Source: Curvibacter microcysteis
GTDB lineage: Bacteria > Pseudomonadota > Gammaproteobacteria > Burkholderiales > Burkholderiaceae_C
Direction of reading: 5' to 3'
Assembly: GCF_028649455.1 (NCBI RefSeq)
Contig: NZ_JAQSIO010000007.1
Span: 1-64,000, forward strand
DNA: 64,000 nt
The notes beneath the pieces are model-generated. The model was not told where the DNA came from and did not search any database. It was given only the letters and a program-made list of their open reading frames with translations. This document shows positions 35,288 through 45,133 of this stretch, in pieces; the first letter of the stretch is position 1, and each line of letters begins with the position of its first letter. Made by a program: the position numbers and the translations under genes.

Positions 35288-36067
35288 TCAGTCGGCCTCA
35301 GGCGGCTCGGCAGCGGCGTCGCTGGGGGTGGCGCTGTCGCTGCCCAGTGCGTCCGGTGCAGCCTCGGCTTGGGGCGGGTGGGCCCATTGCCAGAGCAGTT
35401 GGGCCGTGTCCTCAATGCCGATGCGTTTGAGTGCGGAGAAGAGTTTGACCTCACCACCGCCGGCGTTCAGTCGCGCAATCGACAGGGCCTTGGCGCCTTC
35501 GGAGCGGGTGAGCTTGTCCGCCTTGGTCAGCAGGACCAGGAACTTCAAGCCTTGTTCGACGCGGGGGCGAATGACTTCGAGCAGGGTTTCGTCCAACTCG
35601 GTCAGGCCCAGGCGCGGGTCACACATCATCACCACGCCGGTGAGGTTTTCCCGCGTGACGAGGTAATTGGCCATCACGCGCTGCCAGCGGATCTTGTCGT
35701 CCTTGGGCACGGCGGCATAGCCGTAGCCAGGCAAGTCGGCCAGCACCGCGTCGGTGGTGTTTTGCCGACCCAGCGAGAACAAGTTGATGTGTTGGGTGCG
35801 GCCAGGCTTTTTGGACGCAAAGGCCAGCTGCTTTTGCTGGGTCAGCGTGTTGATGCAGGTGGATTTGCCGGCGTTGGAGCGGCCCACGAAAGCGATTTCT
35901 GGCAGATCCATCGGCGGCAGGTGGTGCAACTGCGCGGCGGTGGTCAGAAAACGGGCGGTGTGCATCCAGCCGAGCGCCGTTTTGGCGTCCGCTTGGGCGC
36001 CGGCAGCAGACGGCGCAGAGGGAGGAACGGCGCGGCCTGAGGCTGGAGTGGAGTGGTTTGTCATCAA
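35288..36067 (-). CDS. engB: ribosome biogenesis GTPase EngB (YihA/YsxC)
   Basis: 259 residues. TRAFAC GTPase needed for 50S subunit maturation. G1 is GRSNAGKSTCINTLTQQ, G3 is DLPGYGYA, G4 is TKADK. A 35-40 residue N-terminal extension and an acidic C-terminal tail (EAAPDALGSDSATPSDAAAEPPEAD region, described not quoted in full) are longer than the E. coli protein of 210 residues and look disordered, which is common in Burkholderiales. It diverges from the cytochrome c4 gene. Confidence 0.96.
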   Translation of the reverse strand: MMTNHSTPASGRAVPPSAPSAAGAQADAKTALGWMHTARFLTTAAQLHHLPPMDLPEIAFVGRSNAGKSTCINTLTQQKQLAFASKKPGRTQHINLFSLGRQNTTDAVLADLPGYGYAAVPKDDKIRWQRVMANYLVTRENLTGVVMMCDPRLGLTELDETLLEVIRPRVEQGLKFLVLLTKADKLTRSEGAKALSIARLNAGGGEVKLFSALKRIGIEDTAQLLWQWAHPPQAEAAPDALGSDSATPSDAAAEPPEAD

Positions 36068-36140
36068 AGTAGAAGTATTCCTGAAGCGTCATTGTAGAAT
36101 CGAGTGGTTTTGCGCCCCTAAACATCATTGACCCCTCGAT

Positions 36141-36779
36141 ATGAAGTTGCTTGCCACCCTGCTGACCGCTGCCTTCCTGGCAGCCCCCGCTTTCCCGGCT
36201 TTCTCTGCTTCAGAAAAGCCTGCCGAGGCCCCCAAGGTGGCCAAGCCTGACTTGGTCAAGGGCGAAGCCAGCTTCGCGGCTTGCGCGGCTTGCCACGGCG
36301 CCGACGGAAATGCGGGTTCCCCGGCTTACCCCAAGCTGGCCCAGCAACACCCCGAGTACCTGGTCAAGCAATTGCAAGAGTTCAAGTCTGGCAAGCGCGC
36401 CAACGCCGTCATGACCGGCATGTCCGCCGCGCTGAGCGACGAAGACATGAAGAACATCTCTTACTGGCTGGCTTCCAAGAAGCAAAAGCCCGGTTTCGCC
36501 AAGGACAAAGAGCTGGTCGCCCTGGGCGAGCGCATCTACCGCGGTGGCATTGCCGACCGCCAGATCGCCGCTTGCGCGGGCTGCCACAGCCCCACCGGCG
36601 CCGGCATTCCGTCGCAGTACCCCCGCCTGAGCGGTCAACATGCCGACTACACGGCCGCACAGCTGACGGCCTTCCGTGACGGCGTTCGCAAGAACAGCCT
36701 GCAAATGACCGGTGTGGCCGCCAAGCTCAACGACCGCGAAATCAAGGCTGTGTCCGACTACATCGCCGGCCTGCACTGA
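36141..36779 (+). CDS. diheme cytochrome c4
   Basis: 212 residues with a signal peptide (about 1-23). Two class I c-type heme domains, each with CxxCH: CAACHGADG near residue 50 and CAGCHSPTG near residue 150. Met axial ligands are likely from the MTGMS and MTGVA motifs. Periplasmic electron carrier, usually feeding cb-type oxidase. It is followed by a terminator and then the resB-ccsB heme-attachment genes, which would mature it. Confidence 0.94.
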   Translation: MKLLATLLTAAFLAAPAFPAFSASEKPAEAPKVAKPDLVKGEASFAACAACHGADGNAGSPAYPKLAQQHPEYLVKQLQEFKSGKRANAVMTGMSAALSDEDMKNISYWLASKKQKPGFAKDKELVALGERIYRGGIADRQIAACAGCHSPTGAGIPSQYPRLSGQHADYTAAQLTAFRDGVRKNSLQMTGVAAKLNDREIKAVSDYIAGLH

Positions 36780-36828
36780 AAGAGGGTCATGGTTCGTTGA
36801 ACCAATCCCCTTTGTCACCCCCTAAGCA

Positions 36829-36859
36829 GGGCGGGCCTCGTGCGGGGCCCGCCCTTTTT
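36829..36859 (+). terminator. rho-independent terminator after cytochrome c4 gene
   Basis: 9-bp perfect stem GGGCGGGCC (36829-36837) / GGCCCGCCC (36846-36854), 8-nt loop, five T (36855-36859). It ends 22 nt before the resB ATG. Confidence 0.9.
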
Positions 36860-36881
36860 CTTTTGTCAGAGTCCCCTCGAC

Positions 36882-39071
36882 ATGTCTTCCTCCGCCACTG
36901 ATCCCGCGTCCCGCGCCGCTCCACCGGTCCCGGGGGCGGCTCGCCTGCAGGCCTTGCTTGATTTGCTGGCCTCGATGCGCTTTGCCATCTCGCTGTTGAC
37001 GGTGATCTGCATCGCTTCGGTGATCGGCACGGTCTTGCAGCAGAACCAACCGGCGGTCAATTACGTGAACCAGTTTGGGCCCTTCTGGGCCCAGCTTTTT
37101 GGCGCTTTGCACCTCTATTCGGTCTACAGCGCCTGGTGGTTTTTGCTGATCCTGGGCTTTTTGGTGCTCAGCACCTCGCTGTGTGTGGCGCGAAACACAC
37201 CCAAAATCCTGATCGATCTCAAAACATTCAAAGAAAACATCCGCGAATCCAGCCTCAAAGCCTTCGGCCAGCACGCCGAGGCCGGCTTCAGCGATGGGCC
37301 GGAAGCCGTGGCCCGTCGCTTGGGCGCGGGCTTGGTGCAAGGTGGTTGGAAGGTGCGCTTGCAGCAGCGCGAAACGCCCCTTGGCGCGGGCTGGATGGTG
37401 GCCGCCAAAACGGGCGCGGCCAACAAATTGGGCTACATCGCGGCCCATTCGGCCATCGTGCTGGTCTGCCTGGGGGGCTTGCTCGACGGTGACCTCATCG
37501 TCCGCGCCCAGACTTGGTTCAACGGCAAGGTGCCTTACACCGGCGCGGGGCTGATTGCCGACGTGCCTGAGCAGCACCGGCTGAGCGTGCGCAACCCCAC
37601 ATTCCGCGGCAACCTGATGGTGGCCGAGGGGACCCAGTCCAGCACCGCCATCCTCAACCAGTCCGAGGGCGTCTTGCTGCAAGAGTTGCCCTTTGCGGTT
37701 GAACTCAAGAAGTTCATCGTCGAGCACTATTCGACGGGCATGCCCAAGCTGTTTGCCAGTGAGATCGTGATCCACGACAAAGTCACGGGCGCGCAGACCC
37801 CAGCCCGGGTGGAGGTCAATCACCCCGTCAATTACGGTGGCATCGAGATCTACCAATCCAGCTTTGATGACGGCGGCTCCCAAGTCACCTTGCAGGCCAC
37901 GCCGCTGAGCCAGCTGGGGGGGCGTTTTGAGGTCAAGGGCGTGGTGGGCGGCGCTACGCCGCTCACGCGCGAACAGGGTGGGGCCCCGGTCAGCCTGGAG
38001 TTCACGGCGCTGCGGCTCATCAATGTGGAGAACTTCTCCGGCAACCCAGGCGGCTCGGGCTCGGCGGTGGATGTGCGCAAGGTCGACCTGCGGGATTCGG
38101 TCGAATCGCGCCTGGGCGCGGCCAACAAGACGCAAACCAAGAAAGAACTGCGCAACATTGGCCCCAGCGTCACCTACAAGCTGCGCGACGAGGCGGGCCA
38201 GGCGCGTGAGTTTCACAACTACATGCTGCCTGTCGACATGGGCGACGGCGGCGTGCCCGTCATGTTGCTGGGCTTGCGCGAGAACCCCGGCGACCCCTTC
38301 CGCTACCTGCGCCTGCCGGTGGATGAGCAAGGCGGACTCGACGGCTTCATCCGTCTTCGGGCCGCGCTGGGCCAGCCCGCGTTGCGTGAGCAGGCCGTGC
38401 GTCGGTACGTGAATCTGGCCCTGGATGCATCGCGTCCTGAGTTGGCCGAGCAATTGCGGGCCTCTGCCGGCCGGGCGCTGGATTTGTTTGCCGGTGCCAC
38501 GCCCGCCACCAGGGAGGGCCAGCGTCCCTCTTCGGGTTTGCAGGCGGTGGCTGATTTCATCGAAGCCCAGGTGCCCGAGGCGGAGCGCCCGCGTGCGGGT
38601 GAGGTCCTGATCCGCATCCTGAATGGCGTGCTGTTCCAGCTCAACCAAGTGGCGCGAGAGCAGGCCGGCCTCAAACCCCTGCCCAGCGATGAAAAAGCCC
38701 AGGCCTACATGACCCAGGCCGTGCTCTCGCTCAGCGATGCCCAGGCCTACCCGGTGCCCATGGTGTTCATGTTGAAGGACTTCACCCAGGTGCAAGCCAG
38801 CGTGTTCCAGGTAGCGCGTGCCCCTGGCAAGAGCATTGTTTATTTGGGCTGCGCCTTGTTGATTCTGGGCGTCTTTGCCATGCTCTACATCCGCGAGCGC
38901 CGGGTGTGGGTCTGGGTGCGTCCGCAGGGCGAGGGCAGTTGGGCCACGCTGGCGTTGTCGACCAACCGCAAGACCCTGGACGGCGACCGTGAGTTTGACC
39001 GGTTGAAGGACAAGCTGCTGGGCCTGGCCCCCACGGAGCCCTTGCCAGCGACGCCACCCCGTGCCCCCTGA
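36882..39071 (+). CDS. resB: cytochrome c biogenesis protein ResB
   Basis: About 729 residues. System II cytochrome c maturation partner of CcsA/CcsB; holds heme or apocytochrome at the outer face of the inner membrane. Two N-terminal TM helices (MRFAISLLTVICIASVIGTV; then WWFLLILGFLVLSTSLCVA), another near residue 190, a large periplasmic domain, and a last TM (YLGCALLILGVFAMLYI) near residue 675. ATG 36882 is used; an upstream in-frame start runs through the terminator. It ends 62 bp before ccsB, which is on the same strand. Confidence 0.95.
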   Translation: MSSSATDPASRAAPPVPGAARLQALLDLLASMRFAISLLTVICIASVIGTVLQQNQPAVNYVNQFGPFWAQLFGALHLYSVYSAWWFLLILGFLVLSTSLCVARNTPKILIDLKTFKENIRESSLKAFGQHAEAGFSDGPEAVARRLGAGLVQGGWKVRLQQRETPLGAGWMVAAKTGAANKLGYIAAHSAIVLVCLGGLLDGDLIVRAQTWFNGKVPYTGAGLIADVPEQHRLSVRNPTFRGNLMVAEGTQSSTAILNQSEGVLLQELPFAVELKKFIVEHYSTGMPKLFASEIVIHDKVTGAQTPARVEVNHPVNYGGIEIYQSSFDDGGSQVTLQATPLSQLGGRFEVKGVVGGATPLTREQGGAPVSLEFTALRLINVENFSGNPGGSGSAVDVRKVDLRDSVESRLGAANKTQTKKELRNIGPSVTYKLRDEAGQAREFHNYMLPVDMGDGGVPVMLLGLRENPGDPFRYLRLPVDEQGGLDGFIRLRAALGQPALREQAVRRYVNLALDASRPELAEQLRASAGRALDLFAGATPATREGQRPSSGLQAVADFIEAQVPEAERPRAGEVLIRILNGVLFQLNQVAREQAGLKPLPSDEKAQAYMTQAVLSLSDAQAYPVPMVFMLKDFTQVQASVFQVARAPGKSIVYLGCALLILGVFAMLYIRERRVWVWVRPQGEGSWATLALSTNRKTLDGDREFDRLKDKLLGLAPTEPLPATPPRAP

Positions 39072-39133
39072 GCTTTTTGATTGTTGAGCCGACAGCGCCC
39101 GCACCCCATCACGACCAGCCCCGAGTGGACCCC

Positions 39134-40480
39134 ATGAACACAGCTTCCAGCCCCACGACCACCATCACCCTCAGCGAGGGGTTTTTCTCCCGCCGTTCCT
39201 GGCTGGACTGGCTGTTTGCAGCCTTGGTCCTGCTGTCTGGCGTGACCGTGTTGGCGCGCTATGGCCAAAGTCTCGATGTCTATGAGACCGGCATCCTGCT
39301 GGCCACCGTGCCGGCGGCGATCTGGCTGGGCTGGTTGTGGCGACCCATGGCGTGGCTGATGGTGGGGGTGGCGGGTTTGTCGTTGTTGGCCATCTCGTCC
39401 TATCAAGGGGGTGGCGAGGCGCCCACGCTGGCGCGCGCGGACAGTGTGTTTTGGCTGAAATACTTTTTGTCCAGCCAGTCGGCCATTTTGTGGATGTGCA
39501 TGCTGGTGTTCATGAGCACTGCGTTTTACTGGCTGGGTCTGATCGGTGGCCAGCACGGGGCCACCATGGAGCTCACCGGCTCGCGCCTGGCCTGGGCCTC
39601 GGTGGTGATGGCGCTCACGGGCACCATGGTGCGCTGGTACGAAAGCTACCTGCTGGGCGCTGACATCGGCCACATCCCCGTCAGCAACCTGTATGAAGTG
39701 TTCGTGCTGTTTTGCTGGATCACCACGGTTTTCTACCTGTACTTTGAGGCGCAGTACAAGACCCGTTCGCTGGGCGCGTTTGTGATGCTGGTGGTCAGCG
39801 CGGCGGTCGGCTTTTTGCTCTGGTACACCGTGGTGCGCGAGGCGCATGAGATTCAGCCCCTGGTGCCGGCCCTCAAGAGCTGGTGGATGAAGCTGCATGT
39901 GCCGGCCAATTTCATTGGATACGGCACCTTCGCGCTGTCAGCCATGGTGGCTTTTGCCTACCTGATCAAGCAACAGGCCGATGAGGCCCGCTGGTACAAG
40001 CTGGCGCCGCTGTGGCTGCTGGGCATCGTGCTGTGCTTTGAGCCCATCGTCTTTCGCCGCAGCAGCAGCGAGGCCGGTGGCAGCTACTGGGTGGTGTACT
40101 TCGGTATTTCTGCCCTGATCGTGGGCGGCATTCTGTGGGCGCGCCGGCGCATCGCCAGCCGCCTGCCCAGCCTCGAAGTGCTGGACGATGTGATGTACAA
40201 GTCCATCGCGGTGGGTTTCGCCTTCTTCACCATCGCCACGGTGCTGGGTGCGCTGTGGGCGGCGGAAGCTTGGGGTGGCTACTGGAGCTGGGACCCGAAG
40301 GAAACCTGGGCCCTGATCGTCTGGCTCAACTACGCGGCCTGGCTGCACATGCGCCTCATGAAGGGCTTGCGCGGCACGCTGTCGGCCTGGTGGGCGCTGG
40401 CTGGTTTGGCGGTCACGACCTTTGCGTTCATCGGTGTCAACATGTTCTTGAGTGGCCTGCACAGCTACGGGACATTGTGA
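39134..40480 (+). CDS. ccsB: c-type cytochrome biogenesis protein CcsB (CcsA/ResC family)
   Basis: About 448 residues with eight or more TM helices. The tryptophan-rich WWD heme-handling motif is present (EAWGGYWSWDPKETWALIVW) near residue 385, along with conserved His in the flanking loops (ILHVPANFIGY region). It works with ResB to export heme and join it to apocytochrome c, including the c4 gene just upstream. ATG 39134 has the N-terminus of relatives. Confidence 0.95.
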   Translation: MNTASSPTTTITLSEGFFSRRSWLDWLFAALVLLSGVTVLARYGQSLDVYETGILLATVPAAIWLGWLWRPMAWLMVGVAGLSLLAISSYQGGGEAPTLARADSVFWLKYFLSSQSAILWMCMLVFMSTAFYWLGLIGGQHGATMELTGSRLAWASVVMALTGTMVRWYESYLLGADIGHIPVSNLYEVFVLFCWITTVFYLYFEAQYKTRSLGAFVMLVVSAAVGFLLWYTVVREAHEIQPLVPALKSWWMKLHVPANFIGYGTFALSAMVAFAYLIKQQADEARWYKLAPLWLLGIVLCFEPIVFRRSSSEAGGSYWVVYFGISALIVGGILWARRRIASRLPSLEVLDDVMYKSIAVGFAFFTIATVLGALWAAEAWGGYWSWDPKETWALIVWLNYAAWLHMRLMKGLRGTLSAWWALAGLAVTTFAFIGVNMFLSGLHSYGTL

Positions 40481-40555
40481 AACTCCTGTGAAATTTTCGA
40501 ATCCTTGAAAGAATCGGGCGCGTGCTGCGACCCATGTCCACGATAAGGAGCTTTC

Positions 40556-41560
40556 ATGCTGATTCACACCCGAGACCCGTCGCTGGCGACACCCCTGCCC
40601 AGCGAAATCACCCCGCCTGAGGTTTACGCTGGGCGCCGCCGTTGGCTGCAGCAGCTGGCGCTGACGGGCGCTGGCACCACCCTGGGGGCTTGGGCCGCGC
40701 GCGATGCGCTGGCGCAGCAAGCGCCCTATGCCAAGCCGGGCAAGCTGGCCACCTTGGCGGGTGGCCGTTCCGCCGTGGCGGGGGCGGTGTCCATGGACAA
40801 GCTCACCGAGTACAAGGATGCGGCGGGCTACAACAACTTCTACGAGTTCGGCACCGACAAGGCCGACCCGGCGCGAAACGCCCACACACTCAAGACCAGC
40901 CCCTGGGCGGTGGAGATCGATGGCCTGGTCAAAAAGCCAGGCAAGCTGGCGCTGGAAGACCTGCTCAAGCTCAGCCCCATGGAGGAGCGCGTCTACCGCC
41001 TGCGCTGCGTGGAAGGTTGGTCCATGGTGATTCCGTGGGTGGGCTACTCGCTGGCCGATTTGATTCGCCGCGTGGAGCCGCTGGGCAGCGCCAAGTACGT
41101 TGAATTCCACACCCTGGCCGACCCCAAGACCATGCCGTTTGTGGGTTCGCGCGTGCTGGACTGGCCCTATGTCGAAGGGCTGCGTCTGGATGAAGCGATG
41201 CACCCCTTGACCCTGCTGGCCTTTGGCATGTACGGCGAGGTGCTGCCCAACCAGAACGGTGCCCCGGTGCGCTTGGTGGTGCCCTGGAAATACGGCTTCA
41301 AGAGCGCCAAGAGCCTGGTGCGCATCCGCTTCACCGACAAGGAGCCGGGCACGGCCTGGAACAAGGCCGCGGCCAACGAGTACGGTTTTTACTCCAACGT
41401 GAACCCCGAGGTGGACCACCCCCGTTGGAGCCAGGCCACCGAGCGCCGCATTGGCGAGGACGGCTTGTTCGCCAAGAAGCGCAAGACCCTGAAGTTCAAC
41501 GGCTATGAGGCCCAGGTGGCCTCGCTCTACGCCGGCATGGACTTGAAGAAGTTCTACTGA
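40556..41560 (+). CDS. msrP: protein-methionine-sulfoxide reductase catalytic subunit MsrP
   Basis: 334 residues. Periplasmic molybdopterin enzyme that repairs oxidised methionines. Tat signal [15 protein letters not shown] (RRxWL) near residue 25. The Mo-ligand Cys is in [11 protein letters not shown] near residue 150; other family motifs are [38 protein letters not shown] (shown here as two parts: [12 protein letters not shown] and [11 protein letters not shown]) and the C-terminal KKFY. AAGGAG precedes the ATG. Its TGA overlaps the msrQ ATG. Confidence 0.97.
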   Translation: MLIHTRDPSLATPLPSEITPPEVYAGRRRWLQQLALTGAGTTLGAWAARDALAQQAPYAKPGKLATLAGGRSAVAGAVSMDKLTEYKDAAGYNNFYEFGTDKADPARNAHTLKTSPWAVEIDGLVKKPGKLALEDLLKLSPMEERVYRLRCVEGWSMVIPWVGYSLADLIRRVEPLGSAKYVEFHTLADPKTMPFVGSRVLDWPYVEGLRLDEAMHPLTLLAFGMYGEVLPNQNGAPVRLVVPWKYGFKSAKSLVRIRFTDKEPGTAWNKAAANEYGFYSNVNPEVDHPRWSQATERRIGEDGLFAKKRKTLKFNGYEAQVASLYAGMDLKKFY

Positions 41561-42228
41561 TGAGCCGGCCTGCAGCGCCCGCCGGGGCGCATCCGACCGG
41601 GGGGGCATGGGCGGGTGTCAAAGCGGGCTTGCAGCGTGCGCTGCTGTCCCCCTGGCGGCCTTGGGTGCAGACCTTGCTGTGCCTGCTGCCGCTGGCTTGG
41701 CTGTTGGCGGGGGTGGTGTTTGACACCCTGGGTGCCAACCCGGCTGAGGCCTTGATTCGCAGTACCGGTGACTGGACCCTGCGTGCCCTGTGTCTGACCT
41801 TGGCGGTCACCCCCTTGCGCGTCAGCCTGGGCCTGCCTGCGCTGGCGCGGGTGCGGCGATTGCTCGGCCTGGCGGCCTACTTCTACGCCGGTTTGCACCT
41901 GCTGTGCTATGCCGCGTTCGACATGGGCTTGGACTTGGCAGACATCGCCATGGACATAGGCAAACGCCCCTTCATCCTGGTGGGCTTCAGTGCTTGGCTG
42001 CTGATGCTGCCGCTGGCATTGACCTCCTTCAACCGCGCCATCAAAGCGGTGGGGGGCAAGAACTGGCAGCGCCTGCATCGCTTGGTGTACGGCGTGGTGT
42101 TGCTGGGCCTGCTGCATTTTTTCTGGATGCGCGCGGGCAAGCACAACTTCACCGAGGTGGCGGTCTACGGCCTGATCATCGCGGCCTTGCTGGGCTGGCG
42201 CTTGCAGCGCGCGGTGCGACGGCCCTGA
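41560..42228 (+). CDS. msrQ: heme-binding membrane subunit MsrQ
   Basis: 222 residues, six TM helices of the ferric reductase-like family (YedZ). Supplies electrons from the respiratory chain to MsrP. The conserved heme ligands fit His in FYAGLHLLCYAAF and in QRLHRLVYGVVLLGLLHFF. A 1-nt overlap with msrP (TGATG) shows coupling. A small Pro/Gly-rich cytosolic N-terminus precedes TM1. Confidence 0.96.
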   Translation: MSRPAAPAGAHPTGGAWAGVKAGLQRALLSPWRPWVQTLLCLLPLAWLLAGVVFDTLGANPAEALIRSTGDWTLRALCLTLAVTPLRVSLGLPALARVRRLLGLAAYFYAGLHLLCYAAFDMGLDLADIAMDIGKRPFILVGFSAWLLMLPLALTSFNRAIKAVGGKNWQRLHRLVYGVVLLGLLHFFWMRAGKHNFTEVAVYGLIIAALLGWRLQRAVRRP

Positions 42229-42249
42229 ACGGGCGGTGAGCGTGTCCGT

Positions 42250-43074
42250 TCAGCGGCCCACGGCGCGCAGGGCAGGCTGTGCACCGCGCTGCGGGTCGAT
42301 CTGCAGGGTGGGGAGTTGGTAGGCGCGGTCGTCAAACAAGTCGATGCCGCACATCAGCGAGTCCAGCCAGTCAAAGAACTGCTGGATGGCCTTGTCCCCC
42401 ACGATCGGGGCGCCGTGCTGGGGCACCAACATGGCGATGTCGAGCTGGCGCGCCATGCGCACCCACAGGCGCAAGACCTTGTTGGACACCATGTAGCGCC
42501 GGTGAAAGCCCTCCATCAGCGGGATGTGGGGGGTGAGATCCGTGACCTGCTTTTGTGCCTGCGCACCGGTGGTCATGGACACGCCCAAATCCCCAGTGAA
42601 CAGAATGCGGCTGACCGGGTCGTAGAACTGGAAATTCCCCTCGGAGTGCATGAAGTGCGCGGGCAGCAGCCACAGGTCGTGGCGGCCCACGCGCAATTTG
42701 CCGCCCGCGTCGGGCACGCCAATCACGCGGTCCTCGGTCTTGCCGACCTTGGCGAAATGCGGCGCAAAGCGCTCCCAGATGCGGGAGATCACCAGCTTGG
42801 CCCGGGTGGAGGTCATCCAGCGGTCCAGCGAGGCGATGATGTCGGGGTCGGCATGGGAGGCCAGCAAGTAGCTGAGCTTGCTGGGCGGAAAGTGCTTGGA
42901 CATGCCCAGGAACAGCTCGTTGAAAGCCAAGTTGCCCCCCGGGTCGATGATGGCCCCCGTGCCATCGTCCACGATCAGGAATTGGTTGGCCTGGACGGCC
43001 TGGCCGCCTTCTTCAATGAGGTCGGTGAACATGAAGCAGGCATGGTCTGCATCACGGTAGAGTTCGATCGGCAT
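42250..43074 (-). CDS. metallo-beta-lactamase-fold protein, oxygen-binding diiron (ODP) type
   Basis: 274 residues. Similar to the diiron domain of flavodiiron proteins but without the flavodoxin part. Metal ligands appear as LASHADPDII (H-x-D-x-D equivalent), AHFMHSEGNFQF (His), FTGDLG (Asp) and MLVPQHGAP (His). ODP-type proteins in other bacteria bind oxygen as chemotaxis sensors, but no signalling partner is adjacent here. A role in oxygen or NO handling is an inference. It converges on msrQ and lies next to lysA. Confidence 0.8.
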   Translation of the reverse strand: MPIELYRDADHACFMFTDLIEEGGQAVQANQFLIVDDGTGAIIDPGGNLAFNELFLGMSKHFPPSKLSYLLASHADPDIIASLDRWMTSTRAKLVISRIWERFAPHFAKVGKTEDRVIGVPDAGGKLRVGRHDLWLLPAHFMHSEGNFQFYDPVSRILFTGDLGVSMTTGAQAQKQVTDLTPHIPLMEGFHRRYMVSNKVLRLWVRMARQLDIAMLVPQHGAPIVGDKAIQQFFDWLDSLMCGIDLFDDRAYQLPTLQIDPQRGAQPALRAVGR

Positions 43075-43159
43075 GTGCCCTCCCAGCTTGAAAAAGCCAT
43101 GGCAAAGCCGGCACTCTAGAGGCCCTGGCGCGCAGGGCCTTGATTCAGGTCAACAACCC

Positions 43160-44440
43160 TCAGGCGGGCAGCAGGTTTTCCAGGGCGAACGTGTCCTGCG
43201 CGGTTTCGCGGCGGCGAATCAGGTGGGCGCCGGCCTCGTCGACCAGCACCTCTGCCAGGCGACCCCGGGTGTTGTAGTTGCTGGACATGCTCATGCAGTA
43301 GGCGCCGGCCGAGAGCACGGCCAGTTGATCGCCAGGCTGCACCGCCAGGGCGCGCTCCCGGCCGATCCAGTCACCGCTTTCACACACCGGGCCCACCACG
43401 TCGTACAGCGTGGCTTGCGCGCGGCTGGCCTGCACCGGCACGATGCCATGGAAGGCTTCGTACATGGCGGGGCGGGGCAGGTCGTTCATGGCGGCGTCGA
43501 CGATGCAGAAGTTCTTTTGCTCGCCTGGCTTGAGGTAGAGCACCTCGGTCAGGCAGATGCCGGCATTGCCCACCAGGGAGCGGCCGGGCTCGATCATCAG
43601 TTGGCGCTGGCCAAAGCCGCGCGCATCCAGCTTGGCCAGCAGGCGTGCCCACAGCGCATCGGCTTCGGGCGGCGTGTCGCCGTTGTAGTTGATGCCCAGG
43701 CCACCGCCAAAATCGATGTGGTGGATGGGCACGCCGGCCTGTTCGATCGCCTCGACCAGGTCCAGGATGCGGTCCATGGCATCCAGGTAGGGGTCGACCT
43801 GGGTGATTTGCGAGCCGATGTGGCAATCAATGCCCACCACGCGCAGGCCCGGCAGGCCAGCCGCACGCTGGTAGGTCTGGACTGCGCGGTCATGAGCCAC
43901 GCCGAACTTGTTGCCCTTGAGGCCCGTGGAGATGTAGGGGTGGGTCTTGGGGTCCACGTTGGGGTTGACGCGGATGCTGACCGGGGCCTGGACCTGCAGG
44001 CTCAGGGCCACTTCGTTGAGCACCTCGAGTTCGGACTCGCTCTCGACGTTGAAGCAGCCAATGCCGAGCTGCAGCGCCTGGCGCATCTCTGCGCGGGTCT
44101 TGCCCACTCCGGAGAAGATCACCTTGCTGAGGTCGCCACCAGCGGCCTGCACGCGGGCCAGCTCGCCAGCCGAAACAATGTCAAAGCCACAGCCGGCCTG
44201 GGCAAAGACCTGCAGGATGGCCAAAGAGGAGTTGGCCTTCATGGCGTAGCAAATCTGGGCCCGGCGACCGGCAAAGCCACGCTGGTAAGCGGCCAGCGCG
44301 TCCAGCATGGCCGCCTTGGAGTAGACGAACAAAGGCGTGCCGAATTGCTCGGCCAGTTGGGCAGCGGGCACCTGATCGACAAACAGTTGGTCGTCGCGGT
44401 ACAGGACGTGAGGGTGGCCGGGCAGCAGGGCTTGGGTCAT
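43160..44440 (-). CDS. lysA: diaminopimelate decarboxylase
   Basis: 426 residues, fold-type III PLP enzyme making L-lysine from meso-DAP. PLP Lys68 is in AQICYAMKANSS. Glycine-rich phosphate site in IDFGGGLGINY, and the substrate-side Cys in GPVCESGDW near residue 350. It overlaps lptM by 4 nt, so the two are translationally coupled. Length and motifs are ordinary. Confidence 0.98.
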   Translation of the reverse strand: MTQALLPGHPHVLYRDDQLFVDQVPAAQLAEQFGTPLFVYSKAAMLDALAAYQRGFAGRRAQICYAMKANSSLAILQVFAQAGCGFDIVSAGELARVQAAGGDLSKVIFSGVGKTRAEMRQALQLGIGCFNVESESELEVLNEVALSLQVQAPVSIRVNPNVDPKTHPYISTGLKGNKFGVAHDRAVQTYQRAAGLPGLRVVGIDCHIGSQITQVDPYLDAMDRILDLVEAIEQAGVPIHHIDFGGGLGINYNGDTPPEADALWARLLAKLDARGFGQRQLMIEPGRSLVGNAGICLTEVLYLKPGEQKNFCIVDAAMNDLPRPAMYEAFHGIVPVQASRAQATLYDVVGPVCESGDWIGRERALAVQPGDQLAVLSAGAYCMSMSSNYNTRGRLAEVLVDEAGAHLIRRRETAQDTFALENLLPA

Positions 44441-44745
44441 GGGGTGGAGGCAGCGGGGGAGGATGGGGCCGGCGCGATGTCGGCGGGATACGAGGCGGGG
44501 CTGTTGGTGGTCGGCGTCGTTGGCGCGGGTGGGGTGTTCTTGGCGGCCGGGTTGGGCGCACTGCGTTGCGGCCGCAGTGAATCAGGCGTCAGGGTCTGGG
44601 GCAGGGTGGCGCGCCCTTGGGCCGCAGGCTCTTGCGGAAACACCAGCGGGCCGCGTTGCCCGCAGGCGCTCAGAACCAGGCCCAGAGCACCCGTCAGCAC
44701 GGTAAGGGCAATCGGCCTGACTAGAATTTGGATTCGACTCAACAT
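44437..44745 (-). CDS. lptM: LPS translocon maturation chaperone LptM
   Basis: 102 residues from ATG 44745. Lipoprotein signal ending LVLSAC (Cys28), then the family motif GQRGPLVFP (YifL/LptM), which mimics LPS in aiding LptDE assembly. The rest is a Pro/Ala/Thr-rich tail, probably disordered and longer than the E. coli form. The gene pair lptM-lysA beside cyaY is the same as in E. coli, supporting the call. Confidence 0.88.
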   Translation of the reverse strand: MLSRIQILVRPIALTVLTGALGLVLSACGQRGPLVFPQEPAAQGRATLPQTLTPDSLRPQRSAPNPAAKNTPPAPTTPTTNSPASYPADIAPAPSSPAASTP

Positions 44746-44760
44746 CAACGAATTGTAGTA

Positions 44761-45093
44761 ATGACCGACCTCGAATTCATGGACCACGCAGAAGCCCTGC
44801 TCAAAGCGGTTGAATTGACCTGCGATGCCATCAATGACACGACCGAGGCCGACATCGACGCCCAGCGCAGTGGCGGCATGATCACGATGAGCTTTCCAAG
44901 CCGCAGCCAGATCGTCATCAACCTGCAAAAGCCGCTGCACGAGGTCTGGCTGGCGACGCGCTCTGGTGGCTACCACTACCGCTGGGTGGATGGCGCTTGG
45001 CGCGACACCAAGAGCCCCACCCTGTTTTTTGAACAGTTGACCCAAGACGCCAGCGCCCAAGCCGGTCAGGCCCTGCGTTTCGCGGCCCGCTGA
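44761..45093 (+). CDS. cyaY: iron donor protein CyaY (frataxin homologue)
   Basis: 110 residues. Small acidic alpha-beta protein that regulates iron-sulfur cluster assembly. The conserved acidic first helix ([19 protein letters not shown]) and the strands [35 protein letters not shown] fit frataxins. It diverges from lptM with only 15 bp between starts, so the promoters must overlap the coding regions. Confidence 0.95.
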   Translation: MTDLEFMDHAEALLKAVELTCDAINDTTEADIDAQRSGGMITMSFPSRSQIVINLQKPLHEVWLATRSGGYHYRWVDGAWRDTKSPTLFFEQLTQDASAQAGQALRFAAR

Positions 45094-45133
45094 AGCAGGC
45101 GGCCCGGCAGCGAAGCCACCCGCTGGTAGGGGC

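Noticed and set aside
36822-39104. Long minus-strand frame covering resB
   Set aside because: Antisense shadow of resB with no family motif; resB on the plus strand has clear TM helices and partners.
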